DNA from: an uncultured Tenacibaculum sp.
GTDB taxonomy: Bacteria; Bacteroidota; Bacteroidia; Flavobacteriales; Flavobacteriaceae
Direction of reading: 5' to 3'
Length of the DNA stretch: 64,000 nt
Assembly (NCBI RefSeq): GCF_947504135.1
Contig: NZ_CANNGG010000002.1
Span: 496,001 to 560,000 of the forward strand
Under the pieces are notes generated by a model that was given only the letters and a program-made list of their open reading frames with translations, was not told the DNA's origin and made no database searches. Both the position numbers and the translations under genes were made by a program. Shown here piece after piece: positions 27,747 through 36,506 of this stretch (its first letter is position 1; each line of letters opens with the position of its first letter).

Positions 27747-29252
27747 GTGATAAAAAAAACAATAAAAATAATTGTAATAATAGTAGTCCTATTTTCAGTC
27801 TTAATTTTGAGTCTGAACTATATAGCAGCAGGTAAAATTGAAAAAAAACTGACAGAAACCTTAGTTAAAAAACATATTAATTATACAGGAAAAGTAAAAG
27901 CTAATGTATTATTAGGTAATATTAGTATTGATGATTTTTTTTTAGAAAAAGATAGTATACATCTTAAAATAAATAACTTAAGTGTAAAAGGAGTTTCTTA
28001 TTATGCTTACTTTATTAAAGATAAACTATCAATCGATAAAATAGTCTTAAATAGTTCTATTATAAAAGGAAAAATACCTAAAGATATATTTAATGCTAAG
28101 GAAAAAGATACCATACATAAAAAAAAGAGAATGCCAATAACTATTGATGAGTTAGAAATTAAAAATTCAGCTTTAGCTATTATAAATGATAAAAATTACC
28201 CTATTACTATAGATAACTATAGGTTAAAACTTACAAAATTAGAATACTCAAAAGATTTAAAAACGACAATTCCTTTTCTATATGAAAAAATTTCATTGAA
28301 GCTTAATGCTTTTGATGCACAGGGTTCAGAAATTCAATCTTATAGCATAGCTAATCTTAAACTGGAGGATAATTTTCTTAAACTTGATAGTGTGAAAATT
28401 ACTCCTCTTAAACCTAGAAAGAACTACATATATCATGTTCCTTATGAAAAGGATATATTAGATTTATTTATTAAAAAAATAGAAGTACCTAAAATAAAAT
28501 TAACAAATAAAAAAAAGTTACTTTTTACTATTGACAAAATATTAATAAGTGATGGAGACTTTGGTGTGTACTTAGATGCAACAGTTCTTAATCATAGAAA
28601 CAAAAGAAAAGACTTATATAGTAAGAGTCTAAGAGAACTACCAATTAATTTTGCAATTGATAGTATTAAAATAAAGGATACTAAAATTACTTATGAAGAG
28701 CTAACTAATAAGGAAAGAAAAGCAGGATTGGTAAGTTTTGAAAACATTGATGCAATTGTAACTAACTTGACAAATGTTAAAATAAAAGATAGCATTCCAA
28801 CTACAATTGTTAAGATTAAAAGTGACTTTATGGGAACATCTCCTTTATCAATTGATTGGAGATTCAATATAGCAGATGTTAATGATGCTTTTACAATTAA
28901 AGGAAAACTTTATGAAGTAAGTTCAAAAAATATAAACTCATTTATAGAGCCTGCACTAGATATAAAGTGCGAAGGTAAAATAGATAAGTTGTTTTTTAAT
29001 TTTTATGGTAATGATAATTTTTCTAATGGAGATTTTGCTATAGCATTTAAAAACCTTGAGTTGAAAATGCTCAATAAGCAAAAAGGAGTAAAAAAAGTAG
29101 TTTCTTGGTTAGCTAATTTATTTGTGAAAAATTCTTCAAAAAATAAATTAGAAAAGGTAGAAATAAAAAACTTTGAAAGAGATCAAACTCGTTCTTTTTG
29201 GAACTTTTTGTGGAAGAATGTAGAAGAAGGGTTAAGAAAATCTTTGATATAA
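27747..29252 (+). CDS. membrane-anchored AsmA/DUF748-like protein
   Basis: A 501-residue protein with one N-terminal membrane helix (about 3-27) and a long, strand-rich, Lys-rich periplasmic region. The alternation of short strands, with pieces such as ISIDDFFLEKDSIHLKINNLSVKG, resembles AsmA/DUF748 proteins, which form elongated beta-grooves for lipid transport; this is a fold-level guess. The start is GTG at 27747. The 270-bp region in front holds the ettA terminator and otherwise AT-rich sequence with no gene I can support. Base composition is more AT-rich than its neighbours. Confidence 0.65.
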   Translation: MIKKTIKIIVIIVVLFSVLILSLNYIAAGKIEKKLTETLVKKHINYTGKVKANVLLGNISIDDFFLEKDSIHLKINNLSVKGVSYYAYFIKDKLSIDKIVLNSSIIKGKIPKDIFNAKEKDTIHKKKRMPITIDELEIKNSALAIINDKNYPITIDNYRLKLTKLEYSKDLKTTIPFLYEKISLKLNAFDAQGSEIQSYSIANLKLEDNFLKLDSVKITPLKPRKNYIYHVPYEKDILDLFIKKIEVPKIKLTNKKKLLFTIDKILISDGDFGVYLDATVLNHRNKRKDLYSKSLRELPINFAIDSIKIKDTKITYEELTNKERKAGLVSFENIDAIVTNLTNVKIKDSIPTTIVKIKSDFMGTSPLSIDWRFNIADVNDAFTIKGKLYEVSSKNINSFIEPALDIKCEGKIDKLFFNFYGNDNFSNGDFAIAFKNLELKMLNKQKGVKKVVSWLANLFVKNSSKNKLEKVEIKNFERDQTRSFWNFLWKNVEEGLRKSLI

Positions 29253-29415
29253 ACTTTTTTATAGCCTTAAAAGGTTTTTATCAGCATTTCTAATGAATTG
29301 GTGGTATAGTTAGGTCAGGTAAGGTATATTAGAAAAATAAAATGCAAAAAAATATTAAATAATAACTTCTTTAGATAAAAGTGTTATCAAGCTACTATAA
29401 GTAGAGCTGTTATGT

Positions 29416-29442
29416 AAACCTCACCTTATTATGGTGAGGTTT
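29416..29442. terminator. bidirectional terminator hairpin
   Basis: A perfect 10-bp stem AAACCTCACC/GGTGAGGTTT with a 7-base loop lies between the AsmA-like gene and the convergent peptide gene. The same stem sequence recurs at 30264-30288. The rest of 29253-29509 shows nothing I can assign. Confidence 0.7.
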
Positions 29443-29509
29443 ATAAATTCTTTAATATATTCTGATCACACGTTTTAAAATATAAATTATATCTTAGGAG
29501 ATGATTATG

Positions 29510-29701
29510 TTATTGACCACATATTTCATAAAAACCATTTACGCAACAAAGGTTGACCCCTAGAATGCAATAAGATGGAAATTGAGAATCACTAGTACAA
29601 CGATCCCCTAAAGAACATTCTTTCATATTATTTCCTCCAGTAATTAATTTTTGTTCATGGTTTTTTAAAACAGAACCTAATTTTAAAACATTTCTTAACA
29701 T
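29510..29701 (-). CDS. double-glycine leader peptide precursor, Cys-rich core
   Basis: A 63-residue precursor. Residues 1-23 look like a Bacteroidota GG-type leader (LRNVLKLG...EQKLITGG), with the hydrophobic/charged pattern read by C39-peptidase ABC exporters. The 40-residue core after Gly-Gly has six cysteines (spacing C-x5-C-x9-C-x6-CC-x7-C), few charges and ends in CGQ. It could be an exported bacteriocin- or signal-like peptide with disulfides or modified cysteines. No peptidase-transporter or modification enzyme is seen nearby, which is common for solo precursors in this phylum. The leader call is strong; activity is unknown. Confidence 0.72.
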   Translation of the reverse strand: MLRNVLKLGSVLKNHEQKLITGGNNMKECSLGDRCTSDSQFPSYCILGVNLCCVNGFYEICGQ

Positions 29702-29795
29702 AAGTGTAAATTTTTATAATTTATAACAAAGTTAGATAATAGAGGTTAAGGAACTTAATTAAAAACCGTAATAAAAGTAAGGTAATTACATACTT

Positions 29796-30248
29796 TTAGC
29801 TGTGAAAAGCAGCATTGTGAACTAATTCTCCTCCACAATTTTTACATTGTCCTGAATTATCTGAACCAATAGTACAACCGTTAGAACAAGTATAATGATA
29901 TTGTCCTGCTGCATTTGGGCCAGAAGTGGGTGGTGTTGCAGGTATTGATATAGGTGAATTTGAATTATTATTTTGGGTATTATGAAAGCCTTGGTTATGA
30001 GCAAGAGGAGTTTTACAAACAGGACAAGCGGTACCTTGTATACTTGATGTACCTCCTTCGCATTTTTTAGGACATATATAATGTGCTCCTCCAAGAACAT
30101 TAACAGTACTATTGTTAGTATTTGGAAGTTGAGGAGTTGGACGTTCGCTAAAAGGAACTGTTAGTGGGTTTACAGGTGCTTTCTTTTCTTCTGTTTTACA
30201 AGAATAAAAACAGCATAATAAAACGAATAGTGTGAATATTTTTTTCAT
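29796..30248 (-). CDS. lipoprotein with two zinc-ribbon-like repeats
   Basis: A 150-residue lipoprotein from ATG 30248 (MKKIFTLFVLL, lipobox FYSC at Cys17). After a Pro/Asn-rich linker come two similar units: YICPKKCEGG...CPVCKTPLAHN and YTCSNGCTIG...CKNCGGELVHN. Each has four cysteines in a C-x3-C...C-x2-C arrangement plus a His, suggesting metal binding in the envelope. An in-frame extension to 30293 would run through the lpdA terminator and is rejected. It resembles heavy-metal-binding YHS-like lipoproteins near copper or cobalt pumps, but no such pump is adjacent. Confidence 0.75.
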   Translation of the reverse strand: MKKIFTLFVLLCCFYSCKTEEKKAPVNPLTVPFSERPTPQLPNTNNSTVNVLGGAHYICPKKCEGGTSSIQGTACPVCKTPLAHNQGFHNTQNNNSNSPISIPATPPTSGPNAAGQYHYTCSNGCTIGSDNSGQCKNCGGELVHNAAFHS

Positions 30249-30263
30249 ATTCAAATATAAAAA

Positions 30264-30288
30264 AAACCTCACCATTTTGGTGAGGTTT
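30264..30288 (-). terminator. terminator of lpdA
   Basis: A perfect 10-bp stem GGTGAGGTTT/AAACCTCACC (30264-30273 with 30279-30288) and, on the minus strand, a following run of T. It lies 32 bp after the lpdA stop and in front of the lipoprotein gene. Confidence 0.85.
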
Positions 30289-30320
30289 ATCAATCTTTAT
30301 ATGTTTTCTAAAATCTATAT

Positions 30321-31709
30321 TTATAGGTGAATTACTTCATCATAAGCGTCAGCAACAGCTTCCATAACAGCTTCACTCATAGTTGGGTGTGGATGAATTG
30401 CTTTTAATACTTCATGACCGGTAGTTTCTAATTTACGGCCTAAAACAGCTTCAGCAATCATATCGGTAACACCAGCACCAATCATATGGCATCCTAACCA
30501 TTCACCGTACTTAGCATCAAAAATAACTTTTACAAATCCGTCAGGAGTTCCAGCAGCTTTTGCTTTTCCTGAAGCAGAGAATGGGAATTTACCAACTTTT
30601 AATTCGTAACCTTTTTCCTTTGCTTGCTCTTCTGTTAAACCAACAGAAGCAATCTCAGGAGTAGCATAGGTACAACCAGGGATGTTTCCATAGTCAATAG
30701 CTTCAGTATGTAAGCCAGCTATTTTTTCAACACAAGTAATTCCTTCTGCAGAAGCAACGTGTGCTAATGCCGGACCAGGAGTTACATCTCCAATCGCATA
30801 GTATCCTGGTATGTTCGTTTGGTACCAGTCGTTTACTAAGATTTTATCTCTATCAGTAATAATTCCAACATCTTCTAAACCGATGTTTTCAATATTTGTT
30901 TTAATTCCAACAGCAGATAAAACGATATCAGCTTCTAAAACTTCTTCTCCTTTTTTAGTTTTTACAGTTGCTTTTACTCCATCACCAGAAGTGTCAACAG
31001 ACTCAACAGAAGAACTAGTCATTACTTTAATTCCCGCTTTCTTGAAAGAACGTTCCATTTGTTTAGAAACATCTTTATCTTCAACAGGAACAATTGTTGG
31101 CATAAATTCAACAACAGTTACATCAGTTCCCATTGAGTTATAGAAGTGTGCAAACTCAACACCAATAGCACCCGAACCTACAACAATCATTGATTTTGGT
31201 TGTTTTGGTAAGCTCATAGCCTCACGATATCCGATAACTTTTTTACCGTCTTGAGGTAAACTTGGTAACTCACGTGAACGAGCTCCTGTAGCAATAATAA
31301 TATGGTCAGCTGAATACTCAGTTACCTTACCATCTTTATCAGTAACATCTACTTTTTTTCCAGCTTTCACTTTACCAAATCCGTCGATGATATCAATTTT
31401 ATTTTTCTTCATTAAGAACTGAACACCTTTGCTCATTCCTTCAGCAACACCACGACTACGTTTAATTACAGCTTCGAAATCTTTATCGATAGCCTCTGCT
31501 TTTAAACCATACTCATCAACATGTTTTAAATAATCATAAACTTGAGCAGATTTTAATAACGCTTTGGTAGGAATACATCCCCAGTTTAAGCAAATTCCAC
31601 CTAAGTTTTCTTTCTCTACTACAGCGGTTTTAAATCCTAATTGAGAGGCTCTAATTGCAGTTACATAACCTCCAGGACCGCTTCCGATTATTAGTACGTC
31701 GTATTTCAT
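30321..31709 (-). CDS. lpdA: dihydrolipoyl dehydrogenase
   Basis: A 462-residue FAD-dependent disulfide oxidoreductase (E3) that reoxidises lipoyl groups of 2-oxo acid dehydrogenase complexes or the glycine cleavage system. The N-terminal FAD motif GSGPGGY, redox-active disulfide GGICLNWGCIPTK (Cys40/Cys45 region), NAD motif VVGSGAIGVEFA near 178, and the C-terminal catalytic His-Glu pair in HPHPTMSE are all intact. It is monocistronic, with its own terminator. Which complex it serves cannot be told because no E1/E2 gene is adjacent. Confidence 0.95.
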   Translation of the reverse strand: MKYDVLIIGSGPGGYVTAIRASQLGFKTAVVEKENLGGICLNWGCIPTKALLKSAQVYDYLKHVDEYGLKAEAIDKDFEAVIKRSRGVAEGMSKGVQFLMKKNKIDIIDGFGKVKAGKKVDVTDKDGKVTEYSADHIIIATGARSRELPSLPQDGKKVIGYREAMSLPKQPKSMIVVGSGAIGVEFAHFYNSMGTDVTVVEFMPTIVPVEDKDVSKQMERSFKKAGIKVMTSSSVESVDTSGDGVKATVKTKKGEEVLEADIVLSAVGIKTNIENIGLEDVGIITDRDKILVNDWYQTNIPGYYAIGDVTPGPALAHVASAEGITCVEKIAGLHTEAIDYGNIPGCTYATPEIASVGLTEEQAKEKGYELKVGKFPFSASGKAKAAGTPDGFVKVIFDAKYGEWLGCHMIGAGVTDMIAEAVLGRKLETTGHEVLKAIHPHPTMSEAVMEAVADAYDEVIHL

Positions 31710-31745
31710 GTTGTTTACTTTTTACTTGTTGTTTGTTAATTTTTT

Positions 31746-33518
31746 TTACATTCTTTCAGGAACTTGAATTCCTAATAATTTGAATGCAGATTTTATGGTG
31801 TCAGCTACTTTTTTAGATAACTGAACTCTAAATACTTTTTTATCTTGATTTTCTTCTCCTAAAATAGATACGTTTTGATAGAATGAGTTGAACTCTTTTA
31901 CCAAGTCGTAGGTATAATTCGCAATTACAGCTGGTGAATAATTACTCGCCGCTTGCTGTATTACTTCGGGATATTGTTCTAATTGTTTGATTAATTCTTT
32001 TTCTTTCTCGTGTAATTCTACAGATACAGATGAAGAATAATCGAAATCAGCTTTACGTAATATAGATTGAATTCTCGCATAGGTATACTGAACGAAAGGT
32101 CCTGTATTTCCTTGAAAATCTACCGATGCTTGTGGATCAAACAAAATTCTCTTTTTAGGGTCTACCTTTAAAATGAAGTATTTTAAAGCACCTAATCCGA
32201 TAGTTTTATATAATTCCTCTTTCTCTTCGTTTGAATACCCTTCTAATTTTCCTAATTCTTGTGAGATTTCACGAGCAGTGCTAGTCATTTCATTCATTAA
32301 ATCATCAGCATCAACTACGGTTCCTTCACGAGATTTCATTTTTCCAGAAGGTAAATCAACCATTCCATAACTTAAATGGAACAATTGTTTCGCCCAAGAA
32401 TATCCTAGTTTTTGTAAGATTAAGAATAATACTTTAAAGTGATAATCTTGTTCGTTACCTACGGTATATACCATTCCGTTTACATCAGGAAAATCTTTAG
32501 AACGTTGGATGGCAGTTCCAATGTCTTGGGTCATATACACCGCAGTTCCGTCTGAACGTAATACTAGTTTTTCATCTAAACCTTCGTCAGTTAAATCACA
32601 CCAAACAGAACCGTCTTCTTTTTTGAAGAAAACACCATTTTTAAGTCCTTCTTCAATAACATCTTTTCCTAGTAAATAAGTATTACTTTCGTAGTATAAC
32701 TTATCAAAGTTAACTCCGATATTTTCATAAGTAACGTCGAAACCGTTGTATACCCATCCGTTCATCATTTCCCAAAGAGAAACTACTTCTTTGTCTCCAG
32801 CTTCCCATTTACGAAGCATTTCTTGTGCTTCTAAAAATAAAGGGGCTTGTTTTTTAGCATCTTCTTCAGAAGTACCAGAAGCGACTAATTCGCTAATTTC
32901 TTTTTTATATTCTTGATCGAATTTTACGTAGTAATTACCAACTAATTTATCTCCTTTTAATCCAGTTGATTCAGGAGTTTCTCCATTTCCAAATTTTTGC
33001 CAAGCTAACATTGACTTACAAATATGGATACCACGATCGTTGATAATTTGTGTTTTGTAAACTTTATGTCCAGCAGCTTTTAAAATTTCAGCAACCGAAT
33101 ATCCTAACAATACATTACGAACATGTCCTAAGTGTAAAGGTTTGTTAGTGTTAGGAGATGAGTACTCTACCATACGAGCATCCGTTTCGTTTTCTTTTAC
33201 AAAGCCATAAGTTGCATCAGTAGCTATTTGATTAAAAAAGTTTACGTAGAAAGAATCATCAACAACTAAGTTTAAAAAACCTTTAACTACATTATAGCTA
33301 GTAATTTCGTTGATGTTCTCGACTAAAAATTTTCCTAAATCTTCACCAATTTGAACAGGATTTCCTTTTTTGTACCGTAGTAAAGGGAAAACGACAACAG
33401 TAATATCACCTTCAAAATCTTTGCGGGTTGCTTGAAATTCTACACTAGGAATTTCTACATTATACAAGGCTAAAAATCCTTCTTTTACTTTCGTTTCTAT
33501 TAACGATTGAATATTCAT
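31746..33518 (-). CDS. argS: arginyl-tRNA synthetase
   Basis: A 590-residue class I aminoacyl-tRNA synthetase. The N-terminal Arg-tRNA-synthetase additional domain (about 1-85), the HIGH motif as HLGH (SSPNTNKPLHLGHVRN near 125), and the KMSKS-equivalent KMKSREGT near 390 are present; a lysine in the loop before HLGH replaces the usual KMSKS lysine in many ArgS enzymes. A C-terminal anticodon-binding DALR domain ends in LGIQVPERM, the family's typical C-terminus. The gene is 36 bp upstream of lpdA on the same strand. Confidence 0.96.
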   Translation of the reverse strand: MNIQSLIETKVKEGFLALYNVEIPSVEFQATRKDFEGDITVVVFPLLRYKKGNPVQIGEDLGKFLVENINEITSYNVVKGFLNLVVDDSFYVNFFNQIATDATYGFVKENETDARMVEYSSPNTNKPLHLGHVRNVLLGYSVAEILKAAGHKVYKTQIINDRGIHICKSMLAWQKFGNGETPESTGLKGDKLVGNYYVKFDQEYKKEISELVASGTSEEDAKKQAPLFLEAQEMLRKWEAGDKEVVSLWEMMNGWVYNGFDVTYENIGVNFDKLYYESNTYLLGKDVIEEGLKNGVFFKKEDGSVWCDLTDEGLDEKLVLRSDGTAVYMTQDIGTAIQRSKDFPDVNGMVYTVGNEQDYHFKVLFLILQKLGYSWAKQLFHLSYGMVDLPSGKMKSREGTVVDADDLMNEMTSTAREISQELGKLEGYSNEEKEELYKTIGLGALKYFILKVDPKKRILFDPQASVDFQGNTGPFVQYTYARIQSILRKADFDYSSSVSVELHEKEKELIKQLEQYPEVIQQAASNYSPAVIANYTYDLVKEFNSFYQNVSILGEENQDKKVFRVQLSKKVADTIKSAFKLLGIQVPERM

Positions 33519-33539
33519 TGGTTCTTTTTAATTGTCGCA

Positions 33540-33573
33540 CAAAATTAGTGTTTTTAATTTTTTCTTCCCACAA
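33540..33573 (-). promoter_or_regulatory. candidate promoter of argS
   Basis: On the minus strand TAATTTTG (33547-33540) matches TAnnTTTG 22 bp before the start. A TTG lies 23 bp further upstream (33573-33571), at the outer limit of accepted spacing. Confidence 0.4.
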
Positions 33574-33627
33574 TTTGCCTTATGATTTTTTAAGGCAGAA
33601 TAATGTATGACTTCAAAGGTGCTTTCG

Positions 33628-33635
33628 TACCTTTG
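33628..33635 (+). promoter_or_regulatory. TAnnTTTG box immediately before YkgJ-like gene
   Basis: TACCTTTG ends 4 bp before ATG 33640. If it is the promoter, transcription would begin at or inside the start codon, giving a leaderless mRNA. No clear TTTG box is seen upstream. Confidence 0.4.
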
Positions 33636-33639
33636 TACC

Positions 33640-34155
33640 ATGGATAAAGACCTTGAAAACTTATCAAAATTAGCCAAAGACGCTTTACAAGAAAATAAAA
33701 AGTATTTTCAACGATTAAAAAAGCGTACACCAAAACGTTTAGATTTATTAATGCAAGAGTTGCATGACGAAGAGTTTGAGCGTACCGATTGTTTAGCATG
33801 TGCTAATTGTTGTAAAACGACTTCACCAATCTTTACTGAAAAAGATATAGAACGTATTGCAAAACATTTACGAATGAAAGTGGCAGATTTTATCAGTCAA
33901 TATTTACAGCGAGATGAAGACAATTTTATGGTGTTGCAATCTGCTCCTTGTACTTTTTTAGACGAGTCTGATAATACATGTTTTATTTATGATGTGCGTC
34001 CGAAAGCTTGCTCAGAATATCCTCACACTAATCGTAAAAAGTTTATACAAATAGCAGATTTAACAATTAAGAATACCGAGGTTTGTCCTGCAACTTACAG
34101 GATAGTAGAGGAGTTGAAAAAACGTTTACCACAATCGGGAAGTTCTAAGAAATAA
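33640..34155 (+). CDS. YkgJ-family cysteine-cluster protein
   Basis: A 171-residue protein of the zinc- or iron-chelating CxxCxxCC family. The first cluster CLACANCC lies near residue 49-56, and later cysteines occur in APCTFLDE..CFIYDVRPKAC (about 106-126) and EVCPAT. ATG 33640 (MDKDLENLSKLAK) is preferred to 33607. Members are predicted metal-cluster proteins of unknown function. The gene is divergent from argS. Confidence 0.85.
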   Translation: MDKDLENLSKLAKDALQENKKYFQRLKKRTPKRLDLLMQELHDEEFERTDCLACANCCKTTSPIFTEKDIERIAKHLRMKVADFISQYLQRDEDNFMVLQSAPCTFLDESDNTCFIYDVRPKACSEYPHTNRKKFIQIADLTIKNTEVCPATYRIVEELKKRLPQSGSSKK

Positions 34156-34199
34156 GTTGTTATAGATATTTTTTCTATTTTTAGGAAAAATATATCATA

Positions 34200-35033
34200 G
34201 TGGAAACCCTTATACATTATTTTGAAAACATTCCTTCTAGTCATAGAAGTATTATTTTAGTTGGCGGAATTACTTTTTTCTGGTTGTTAGAAGGCGCTGT
34301 GCCTTTATTTAGTTTTAAATACAATAAATGGAAGCACGCATGGCCTAATTTGTTTTTTACTGCTACGACGGTAATTATCAATTTTGTATTAGCATTTTTA
34401 TTATTAAAGACCGCCGATTGGGTACAAGCAAATGACTTTGGATTAATCAACTGGCTACCTGAAATACCATTGTGGTTGTATGTGTTATTAGGCGTGTTGT
34501 TTTTAGATTTCTTCGGAGCTTATTTGGCACATTTGGTAGAGCATAAAGTAAAACCTTTGTGGATGGTACACTTGGTACATCATTCAGATCATAAGGTAGA
34601 TACTACTACAGCGAATAGACATCACCCGATAGAGAGTGTTATCCGCTTTACATTTACTTTACTAGGCGTTTTTTTAGTCGGAACCCCAATAGGTGTGATT
34701 ATGCTGTATCAATCAATGTCTTTAGTGTTTACGCAATTAACACATGCTAATATTAAGATGCCTAAAAAATTAGATAAAGTATTAAGTTATGTAATCGTTT
34801 CTCCTGATATGCATAAAGTACATCATCATAATTTATTACCCTATACCGATTCTAACTACGGAAATATTTTTTCTATTTGGGACCGTTTATTAGGAACGTA
34901 TATGGAGTTAGATAGAGAAAAAATAGTGTATGGAGTAGATACATTTCCAGATGAAGAAAAAAACTCTAGTTTAAAAGAGTTATTAAAGCAACCTTTTCAA
35001 GGGTATAGAAAACCTACGAATTTGAATGAGTAA
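34200..35033 (+). CDS. sterol desaturase-family (fatty acid hydroxylase) membrane protein
   Basis: A 277-residue polytopic membrane protein of the fatty-acid hydroxylase superfamily. Histidine clusters that bind the di-iron centre are present: HLVEH near 119, HLVHHSDH near 132, ANRHH near 145 and HKVHHHN near 205. About four hydrophobic helices precede and separate them. It likely hydroxylates or desaturates a membrane lipid. The start codon is GTG at 34200 (METLIHYF). It converges with the next gene with only 2 bp between the stop codons. Confidence 0.9.
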   Translation: METLIHYFENIPSSHRSIILVGGITFFWLLEGAVPLFSFKYNKWKHAWPNLFFTATTVIINFVLAFLLLKTADWVQANDFGLINWLPEIPLWLYVLLGVLFLDFFGAYLAHLVEHKVKPLWMVHLVHHSDHKVDTTTANRHHPIESVIRFTFTLLGVFLVGTPIGVIMLYQSMSLVFTQLTHANIKMPKKLDKVLSYVIVSPDMHKVHHHNLLPYTDSNYGNIFSIWDRLLGTYMELDREKIVYGVDTFPDEEKNSSLKELLKQPFQGYRKPTNLNE

Positions 35034-35035
35034 GA

Positions 35036-35614
35036 TTAAGATTTACTCTTTTCAATAAAAACTAAAACCTTTTTACCTCTCGCAGCACAACCTTTACTTT
35101 CATGAATCACTTTTGTTTGGATAATATGTTCCAATTCAGGATGCACCCAGTCTTTTTGTAAACCAAATAAGTATAAAGTATTCATGGTATAAGCTTTAAC
35201 TGCTATTTTCTGATTGGTAATTAACCAGTCGAATCCAGTTTCAATAATTAAATCGATATATTTTTGAGTGAGTTGTTGCTGGACTTTATTTTCTGTTTTA
35301 GAAGTATATGCAATAGCTATGTGTTCACAAATTTTAGCACAAGGTCTTATAGCACTATCAAAATGTACTTTGGAAATGTTTTGAGTAAAAATTTCTAAAT
35401 AAGGAAGAATATGCTCTATTCCGTGATGAGTGCAAATCCATTCCAATATCCAAGCAGCTTTGATGGATAGTTTATTATCGACATCAAAAGTAAATTCTAT
35501 TAAGTTTTTTACTAGTATTGGATTTTGTAATACAATATTTGAAGCTTTTTCTCTGTTTATTCTAGCGGCAGTATCAACATCATTTAAAACAGAAATTAAA
35601 AAATCAGCATTCAT
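35036..35614 (-). CDS. conserved helical (HEAT-like) protein
   Basis: A 192-residue all-helical protein with a HEAT/ARM-like look: LSIKAAWILEWICTHHGIEHILPYL and similar amphipathic helices. It has no signal peptide. Relatives in flavobacteria have been given the name adenylosuccinate lyase, but none of the lyase signatures (SSxMPxKxN) is present, so that label should not be used. Function unknown; the neighbours on both sides belong to the opposite strand. Confidence 0.75.
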   Translation of the reverse strand: MNADFLISVLNDVDTAARINREKASNIVLQNPILVKNLIEFTFDVDNKLSIKAAWILEWICTHHGIEHILPYLEIFTQNISKVHFDSAIRPCAKICEHIAIAYTSKTENKVQQQLTQKYIDLIIETGFDWLITNQKIAVKAYTMNTLYLFGLQKDWVHPELEHIIQTKVIHESKGCAARGKKVLVFIEKSKS

Positions 35615-35659
35615 ATTGGTATGGTTTATGTAAATTTGAATTGTAAAAGAAATAATAGC

Positions 35660-36367
35660 ATGATAAATATAAACAGGATATTTTCAACAGCACTTCTATT
35701 GTCAGCATTTTTTATAAGCACTGCGCAGGCACAAAAAATAAATCAGTTAGATGCTAACGGTAAGAGAGATGGAGTGTGGAAAAAATATTATGACGAAGAT
35801 AAAAATGATGTTCGATATACAGGACAGTTCAAAAACGGTAAAGAAATCGGAACTTTTAAGTTTTACGAACCAAATTCTTATGGAGCCCCGTCTATGACTA
35901 AAGAATTTTCAACAAAATCTGATAGTGCTTTTGTTCAATTTTTCACCCCAAAAGGAAAGGTGAAAACAAAAGGATGGATGATAGGTAAAAAGAGAGTAGG
36001 TAAGTGGGTTTATTATTTTTCTGATGGAAATACATTCTCAGAGGAAGAATATATTGATGGTAAGTTAGATGGAGTAGTAAAAAATTATTACAGAAACGGA
36101 AAATTAACCGAAGAAACTTATTATAAAGAAGGGAAAAAAAGCGGAATGTCTAAAATATTTACCGATTCAGGTATTATGATTGAAGAAGTTAATTATGTAG
36201 ATGGAAAACTTGAAGGTGAAGGGAAGTTCTACGATTTAAAAGGAAACCTAAAAGAAAAAGGAATGTATAAAAACGGTAAAAGAGACGGGAAATGGGAATT
36301 TTACATGGATGGAGAAGTGGTTACTGACAAGAAAAAAAGGGAAGCGTTTTCAATTCCTAAAAATTAA
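35660..36367 (+). CDS. secreted MORN/YwqK-type repeat protein
   Basis: A 235-residue protein from ATG 35660 with a signal peptide (to about residue 25, ending in AQAQK) followed by about seven YwqK/MORN-type repeats of the form YYxNGKLxGxxxxYxxxG, for example YYRNGKLTEETYYKEGKKSG. These repeats form beta-hairpins; in flavobacteria such proteins are exported or periplasmic and of unknown function. The upstream in-frame extension (35621) overlaps the divergent gene's promoter and is not accepted. It is separate from, but similar in type to, the protein at 37714. Confidence 0.82.
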   Translation: MININRIFSTALLLSAFFISTAQAQKINQLDANGKRDGVWKKYYDEDKNDVRYTGQFKNGKEIGTFKFYEPNSYGAPSMTKEFSTKSDSAFVQFFTPKGKVKTKGWMIGKKRVGKWVYYFSDGNTFSEEEYIDGKLDGVVKNYYRNGKLTEETYYKEGKKSGMSKIFTDSGIMIEEVNYVDGKLEGEGKFYDLKGNLKEKGMYKNGKRDGKWEFYMDGEVVTDKKKREAFSIPKN

Positions 36368-36480
36368 ACTCTAGAGATAGAGAGCTTAAAAGAAGACAAT
36401 AAACTAAGACATATCACTTTCCATCAATTTTTACAATGAAGTCATCAATTATTTCCATAATGAAAACGTTTATTATTTCG

Positions 36481-36488
36481 TAAATTTG
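36481..36488 (+). promoter_or_regulatory. TAnnTTTG box before mnmA
   Basis: TAAATTTG lies 18 bp before ATG 36507, matching the downstream Bacteroidota promoter box. The matching upstream TTTG is not clear. Confidence 0.4.
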
Positions 36489-36506
36489 CAGCTTCAAAAG
36501 TACAAA

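Noticed and set aside
29822..30100. 92-codon minus-strand reading frame within the zinc-ribbon lipoprotein
   Set aside because: It is a shadow of the real gene; its leucine/isoleucine-rich product has no start signal and the other frame has clear repeats.
30249..30293. N-terminal extension of the zinc-ribbon lipoprotein
   Set aside because: It would include the lpdA terminator hairpin and destroy the lipoprotein signal at Cys17.
35036..35614. Adenylosuccinate lyase
   Set aside because: No lyase signature motif; the protein is short and HEAT-like.
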